From Clostridiaceae bacterium (lineage in GTDB: Bacteria > Bacillota > Clostridia > Oscillospirales > QAMX01), in the NCBI GenBank assembly GCA_016297585.1, contig JAEDGJ010000043.1:1-15772 (forward strand): 15,772 nucleotides of DNA. Reading direction: 5' to 3'. This document shows positions 12,406 through 15,772 of this stretch, piece by piece. The stretch's first letter is position 1. Each line of letters opens with the position of its first letter. A program made the position numbers and the translations under genes. Under the pieces are notes generated by a model. That model worked only from the letters and a program-made list of their open reading frames with translations. It was not told the DNA's origin and did not search any database.

Positions 12406-12457
12406 ACAGGGTATGCGGGCGGGACGGATTTTAGAAGAGACAGGGAGAGAGCGTATT

Positions 12458-13315
12458 ATGACGCCGATTTTGCCGATTCCGATTTATCAGAGCCGTCCGT
12501 GGGGCGGAGACCGGCTGCGCACGGTATTCGGGCGGGAGACGCCCGCGCATACCGGCGAGTCCTGGGAGCTGTCCGTGCACGATCACGGCGTCAGCCGCGA
12601 TGCGGAAGGGACGGCGCTGCGTGAGCGGTATCCCGATCTGCATCTGATCTTCAAGCTGCTCGACGCGCAGGAAGCGCTGTCCGTACAGGTGCATCCGGCG
12701 GAGGGCGGCGAGGCCAAGACGGAGATGTGGATCGTCCTGGATGCCGAACCGGGGGCAAAGCTGTATGCGGGCGTGAAGGACGGCGTACCGAAGGAGGAGC
12801 TGCGGCGCCGGATCGCGGATCAGACGCTGCCGGAGGCGCTTTGCTGCCATATCGTGCGTCCGGGCGACGTGTTCTTCCTGCGGGGCGGCACGGTGCACGC
12901 GCTCGGCGGCGGGCTGCTGGTCGCGGAGATCCAGCAGCCGGGAGACTGCACCTACCGGCTGTACGACTGGGGACGTCCGCGGGAGCTGCACATCGACGCG
13001 GGACTTGCGGCGGCGAGCGTCGGCGCCGCGCCGGTATGCGCGCGGATCCCGGAAGGCGAGGGGAGAACGGTGCTGCCGGGCTGCGCGTGGTTTGCGGCGG
13101 AGGCCGTGAAGTCGAAAACGGGTTTTGCTTCCCGGACGGACGGCGAGCACACGATTTTGTTCCTGCGCACGCCCGGAACGGTCAAAACGGCGGACGGCGA
13201 GGTCCGCGTTCCGGGCGGTACGACGGTGTTTTTGCCGTCGGACGCGGGGGAATACGCGGTTTCGGGGGAAAACGGGACGGATTTCCTGCTTTTCCGGCAG
13301 CCGAAGGCGCTGTAA
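12458..13315 (+). CDS. manA: Mannose-6-phosphate isomerase, type I (zinc-dependent)
   Basis: A 285-residue cupin enzyme that interconverts mannose 6-phosphate and fructose 6-phosphate. The zinc ligands are in place: Q77 and H79 in VQVHP, E89 in TEMW, and H147 in TVHALGGG. The substrate arginine segment YRLYDWGR (166-173) is also present. The length is that of the short bacterial form (about 300). The ATG at 12458 has GGGAGAG at 12443-12449 and begins with the normal MTPILPIPIYQSRPWGG; an ATG at 12413 in the same frame has no ribosome binding site and adds a non-conserved leader, so it is rejected. It is the first of three genes, followed 22 bases later by a HAD phosphatase. It may supply mannose units for surface sugars or burn mannose. 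Confidence 0.94.
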   Translation: MTPILPIPIYQSRPWGGDRLRTVFGRETPAHTGESWELSVHDHGVSRDAEGTALRERYPDLHLIFKLLDAQEALSVQVHPAEGGEAKTEMWIVLDAEPGAKLYAGVKDGVPKEELRRRIADQTLPEALCCHIVRPGDVFFLRGGTVHALGGGLLVAEIQQPGDCTYRLYDWGRPRELHIDAGLAAASVGAAPVCARIPEGEGRTVLPGCAWFAAEAVKSKTGFASRTDGEHTILFLRTPGTVKTADGEVRVPGGTTVFLPSDAGEYAVSGENGTDFLLFRQPKAL

Positions 13316-13337
13316 TACAGGCAAAAAGGAGAACGCT

Positions 13338-13985
13338 ATGTTTCGCTACGCGATTTTTGACCTCGACGGTACGCTTCTGAACACGCTGCTCGACCTCGCG
13401 GACTGCGTCAACGCCACGCTGCGGCATTTCGACCTGCAGGAGGTGCAGTCCGGCGACGTCATGCGGGCGCTCGGCTCGGGACGGACGAATCTGATCCGCC
13501 GCACGTCCGGTGTCGAGGACCCGGAGCGGCTGGAGGAGATCTGCGTGTATTATGACGCGCTGTACGGGAAAAACTATCGGAGACTGACGCGCGCGTACGA
13601 CGGCATCGCGGAGGCGCTGGCAAAGCTTCAGGACGCGGGCGTCGGGATGGCGGTGCTGTCGAACAAGCAGCATCCGATGACGGTGTCGCTGATCGCGGAG
13701 TGCCTGCCCGAGATCCGCTTTGCGGCGGTGCTGGGGCAGCGTCCGGGCGTCGCGCTCAAGCCCGAGGCGGGCGCGGTGTATGAAATTCTTGACATCCTCG
13801 GCGCGCCGAAGGAGGAGACGCTCTATTTCGGCGACAGCGACGTCGACGTGCTGACCGCGCGGAACGCCGGCGTGGAGATGGCCGCCGTGACATGGGGCTA
13901 CCGGCCGGAGGGGACGCTGATCCGGGCGGGTGCGGCAAGGCTGCTGCATTCCCCCGCGGAGATTCCGGGACTTTTTGGGATTTGA
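13338..13985 (+). CDS. HAD-family phosphatase, phosphoglycolate-phosphatase-like
   Basis: A 215-residue HAD hydrolase. Motif I is DLDGT (D8, D10), motif II is LSNKQ with S108, motif III contains K141 (LKPEAG), and motif IV is FGDSDVD (D166, D170). A helical cap of about residues 15-80 places it in the subfamily with phosphoglycolate phosphatase (Gph) and beta-phosphoglucomutase. The substrate cannot be deduced; Gph-like enzymes remove phosphate from 2-phosphoglycolate, and related ones act on sugar phosphates. AAAGGAG at 13325-13331 precedes the ATG at 13338. It sits between manA and the yitT-type gene, with only two bases to the latter, so it is probably co-transcribed. Acting on a sugar phosphate would fit manA next door, but that is inference. 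Confidence 0.9.
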   Translation: MFRYAIFDLDGTLLNTLLDLADCVNATLRHFDLQEVQSGDVMRALGSGRTNLIRRTSGVEDPERLEEICVYYDALYGKNYRRLTRAYDGIAEALAKLQDAGVGMAVLSNKQHPMTVSLIAECLPEIRFAAVLGQRPGVALKPEAGAVYEILDILGAPKEETLYFGDSDVDVLTARNAGVEMAAVTWGYRPEGTLIRAGAARLLHSPAEIPGLFGI

Positions 13986-13987
13986 CG

Positions 13988-14845
13988 ATGAAAATGAACA
14001 GGGATGAACGAAAGCGCACGGCGCTCGACTATCTGTCGATCGTCATCGGCTGTGCGGTACTGGCGTCGGCCTATCCGATGTTTCTGGTGCCCTGCCATAT
14101 CGCGCCGGGCGGCGTGTCCGGCATTTCGACCATTCTGCACGCCTATCTCGGCGTGCCGGTCGGTCTGACGAATTTCGTCATTTGCATCCCGCTGTTTATT
14201 CTGGGCTATCGCATCATCGGGCGCCGCTTCTTTCTCCGGTCGCTCGTCGCTACGGCGCTTTCATCCGCGTTCATCGATCTCTTACCACTTCCCGCCGTGA
14301 CCGACAATCTGCTGCTCGCGGCGATTTTCGGCGGCGTGCTTCTGGGGCTGGGGCTCGGTCTTGTCATGCGCGCGAACGCGACGACGGGAGGCACCGATCT
14401 CGCCGCGGCGCTGATTCACGCGAAGCTGAAATTCGCCTCGGTCGGGGCGTACGTCTTTGTGCTGGACGGTCTGGTCATCACGGCGGCGGCCGTTTTCTTC
14501 TCGCTGGAGGCCGCGCTGATCGCGGTGATCGCCGTGTTTGTGCAGTCGATGCTGCTCGACCGGATCCTGCGCGGCTTTGACGACGCGCTGGCGTATATGA
14601 TCATCTCGAAGGAGAACGAGGAGATCAGCCGGCGCGTGCTCGGCGAGCTGGAGCGCGGCGTGACGCTTTTTGAGACGGTCGGCGCGTTTTCGGGGGAGCG
14701 TTCGCAGACGATGCTGTGCGTGCTGCGCAGAACGCAGGTCGGCGCGCTGCGTGCCATCATCCGGGAAACGGATCCGCAGGCGTTTGTCATCGCGGCGGAC
14801 GTGTCGGAGGTCATGGGCGAGGGCTTCGGACGCCTCGGAGGATAA
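13988..14845 (+). CDS. YitT-family membrane protein with C-terminal DUF2179 domain
   Basis: A 285-residue membrane protein. About five hydrophobic segments lie between residues 14 and 195, with the signature APGGVSGISTIL (39-50) and the later LGLGLVMRANATTGGTDLAA (121-140). A soluble C-terminal DUF2179 domain follows (about 200-283), with MIISKENEEISRRVLGELERGVT and the conserved LCVLRRTQ segment. YitT proteins sit in the cytoplasmic membrane; their substrate is not established. The ATG at 13988 starts two bases after the HAD stop with only a weak GGGA before it, so translation probably depends on ribosomes finishing the gene before. It is the last gene of the manA run and ends at a two-way terminator. 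Confidence 0.9.
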   Translation: MKMNRDERKRTALDYLSIVIGCAVLASAYPMFLVPCHIAPGGVSGISTILHAYLGVPVGLTNFVICIPLFILGYRIIGRRFFLRSLVATALSSAFIDLLPLPAVTDNLLLAAIFGGVLLGLGLGLVMRANATTGGTDLAAALIHAKLKFASVGAYVFVLDGLVITAAAVFFSLEAALIAVIAVFVQSMLLDRILRGFDDALAYMIISKENEEISRRVLGELERGVTLFETVGAFSGERSQTMLCVLRRTQVGALRAIIRETDPQAFVIAADVSEVMGEGFGRLGG

Positions 14846-14883
14846 AAAATGTGGGAAACCGTTTTCGGTTTCCCACGTTTTTT
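14845..14883. terminator. Bidirectional terminator between the yitT-type gene and bioY
   Basis: A perfect 11-base-pair hairpin, GTGGGAAACCG (14851-14861), loop TTTT, and its complement (14866-14876). It has A6 on the left and a T6 run on the right, so each strand sees a T-tail. It serves the converging plus-strand unit and minus-strand bioY; the bioY stop (14882-14884) overlaps the right edge. Confidence 0.93.
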
Positions 14884-15448
14884 ATGCGGACAGGGATTTG
14901 ATATGCGGCTTTAAGAGCTTTGTCAGGGCGAGCGCCAGCGCGATCTTGACGGCATCGGGCAGGATGAACGGGAACACGCACCAGCCGAGCGCGGTCATCA
15001 GACCGATCGCGCCGGTGGTTTTCGCGTAGACCGCCATGAACCATACCGTACCGAACGCATAGCACGCGGCGAGTCCGAGCACCATGCCGAGGATCATGCT
15101 CCAGAGCTTCTGCCGCCCGAGAGAGGTAACGAGCCAGTAGATCAGTGCGGAGAAGATAAAGCCGACGATATATCCGCCGGTCGTGCCGATCAGCGCGCCG
15201 AAGCCGCCCTTGAAGCCGGAGAAGACGGGCAGACCGACCGCGCCGAGCAGGATGTAGACGAGCACCGCGATGGTGCCGCGCTTTCCGCCGAGCAGCCCGA
15301 CCGCGCAGAACACGCCGAAGGTCTGCAGCGTGAACGGTACGGTCATCGGCACGGTGATCCATGCGCAGATGGCGATCAGACAGGCAAACAGCGCGATATA
15401 GACGAGGTCGACGGTGCGCTTCCGGGTAGTCGTGGGGGATGCGTTCAT
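14882..15448 (-). CDS. bioY: Biotin transporter, BioY substrate-binding (S) component
   Basis: A 188-residue protein with six hydrophobic segments, the S-unit of an ECF-type vitamin importer. BioY landmarks are VPMTVPFTLQTFGVFCAVGLLGGKRG (33-58), VYILLGAVGLPVFSGFKGGFGALIGTTGGYIVGF (64-97), and a FILPDAVKIALA segment (161-172). It binds biotin outside the cell and works with a shared energising module (EcfT, EcfA, EcfA'), which is not in the window. The ATG at 15448 has AAAGGAGG about ten bases upstream. A strong SigA-type promoter and an overlapping BirA box lie upstream, so biotin should switch the gene off. It is a single-gene unit and suggests biotin scavenging; no biotin synthesis genes are seen here. 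Confidence 0.96.
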   Translation of the reverse strand: MNASPTTTRKRTVDLVYIALFACLIAICAWITVPMTVPFTLQTFGVFCAVGLLGGKRGTIAVLVYILLGAVGLPVFSGFKGGFGALIGTTGGYIVGFIFSALIYWLVTSLGRQKLWSMILGMVLGLAACYAFGTVWFMAVYAKTTGAIGLMTALGWCVFPFILPDAVKIALALALTKLLKPHIKSLSA

Positions 15449-15482
15449 GAGGGGAGAGCCTCCTTTTTTGATGACTGCGGTC

Positions 15483-15511
15483 AGTATACCACATCCCGGA
15501 AAGATTGTCAA
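15483..15511 (-). promoter_or_regulatory. SigA-type promoter for bioY
   Basis: On the minus strand a perfect -35 TTGACA (rc of 15506-15511), a 17-base spacer and TATACT (rc of 15483-15488) with TGTGG in front. The start is expected near 15476, giving a leader of about 28 bases with a good ribosome binding site. The -35 box lies inside the BirA half-site. Confidence 0.9.
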
Positions 15512-15536
15512 CCGATAAATTGATAGAGGTTTACAA
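15505..15536. promoter_or_regulatory. BirA biotin-repressor operator upstream of bioY
   Basis: TTGTCAACC (15505-15513), 14 bases, then GGTTTACAA (15528-15536). This is the 9-14-9 inverted repeat of the known Firmicutes BirA box (TTGTTAACC and its complement), with one mismatch per half. It covers the bioY -35 box, so biotin-loaded BirA should block RNA polymerase. It implies a BirA with a DNA-binding domain elsewhere in the genome. Confidence 0.9.
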
Positions 15537-15619
15537 TAAGGCAAAGTCGCTAAAAAAGAGAGGGAAACGATTTGAAATATGGGCATTGCAAAAAAAGTGG
15601 GGGAAGGGGAAAATAAAGC

Positions 15620-15648
15620 TTGACTTTTTCGTCGGAATGTGGTAAGAT
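15620..15648 (+). promoter_or_regulatory. SigA-type promoter for tRNA-Ala
   Basis: TTGACT (15620-15625), a 17-base spacer and TAAGAT (15643-15648), with TGTGG before the -10. The start is expected near 15655, about 38 bases before the tRNA. The short leader holds a CCTCCCGGAGG hairpin that may help processing. Confidence 0.8.
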
Positions 15649-15692
15649 AATAAACGTTCCGAACGGGAAAACCTCCCGGAGGAAAACGGCGT

Positions 15693-15768
15693 GGGGGTAT
15701 AGCTCAGCTGGGAGAGCGCTTGAATGGCATTCAAGAGGCCAGCGGTTCGATCCCGCTTATCTCCACCA
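15693..15768 (+). tRNA. tRNA-Ala (anticodon GGC)
   Basis: A 76-base tRNA with encoded CCA. The acceptor stem GGGGGTA pairs with TATCTCC and includes G3-U70 (15695 with 15762), the universal alanine identity pair. The D arm is GCTCAGCTGGGAGAGC. The anticodon stem CTTGA/TCAAG carries loop ATGGCAT with anticodon GGC, reading GCC and GCU codons. The T arm AGCGG/CCGCT has loop TTCGATC. It has its own promoter; more RNA genes may follow beyond the window. Confidence 0.97.
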
Positions 15769-15772
15769 ACAA

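Noticed and set aside
12413..12457. ATG at 12413 as the start of manA
   Set aside because: No Shine-Dalgarno before it, and the added residues are not family-like; the ATG at 12458 has GGGAGAG at the right distance.
1..15772. Mobile elements, CRISPR arrays, prophage or defence genes
   Set aside because: No transposase, integrase, cas-like gene, spaced repeat array or terminal inverted repeat was seen; composition is even apart from intergenic regions and the ispH island.

Overview
The window looks like chromosomal DNA from a GC-rich, spore-forming member of the Clostridia, probably from the Oscillospirales or a neighbouring order. The clues are consistently GC-rich third codon positions, strong AGGAGG-type ribosome binding sites, spore genes (spmA, spmB and two small coat proteins), a fused IspH-ribosomal protein S1 gene, a HutP-family gene upstream of cmk, and a BirA-type biotin operator. 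I see no prophage, insertion sequence, CRISPR array or plasmid gene. The species call is inference.

Layout. Positions 1-1385 (minus strand) hold a ROK-family regulator followed by the start of a Gfo/Idh/MocA oxidoreductase, read from two near-identical tandem promoters. Positions 1642-8165 (plus) are one tightly packed, seven-gene run: an RsuA/RluB-type pseudouridine synthase (apparently leaderless), an RpiR-type regulator, a BaiN/HI0933-family flavoprotein, HutP, cmk, plsC and the ispH-rpsA fusion. It ends at a strong terminator at 8201-8261. The fusion carries signals for separate production of its S1 half.

Positions 8407-9110 are a single-gene unit for long-form ribosome hibernation factor (hpf), with its own promoter, a folded leader and a terminator. 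Positions 9153-10268 (minus) hold two small coat-protein genes and an unrecognised gene, each unit closed by its own terminator. lplA (10312-11274, plus) converges on spmA-spmB (12328-11271, minus), and the stop codons overlap. Positions 12458-14845 (plus) are manA, a HAD phosphatase and a YitT-family membrane protein. A two-way terminator separates them from bioY (minus), which has a SigA-type promoter overlapped by a BirA box. A tRNA-Ala(GGC) gene with its own promoter closes the window.

How it fits together. The central operon is housekeeping: rRNA modification, CMP phosphorylation, phosphatidic acid synthesis, the last step of isoprenoid precursor synthesis, and translation initiation. 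hpf handles ribosome storage in resting cells. lplA and bioY suggest salvage of lipoate and biotin. manA and the ROK and RpiR regulators point to sugar-phosphate metabolism. The five best SigA-type promoters away from the leaderless one all share GTGGTA running into the -10 box, which looks like a lineage-specific extended -10. No clearly new multi-gene system is visible. The most promising leads are the internal expression signals in ispH-rpsA, the folded hpf leader, the duplicated promoter with a palindrome upstream of the ROK gene, and the leaderless start of the long operon.
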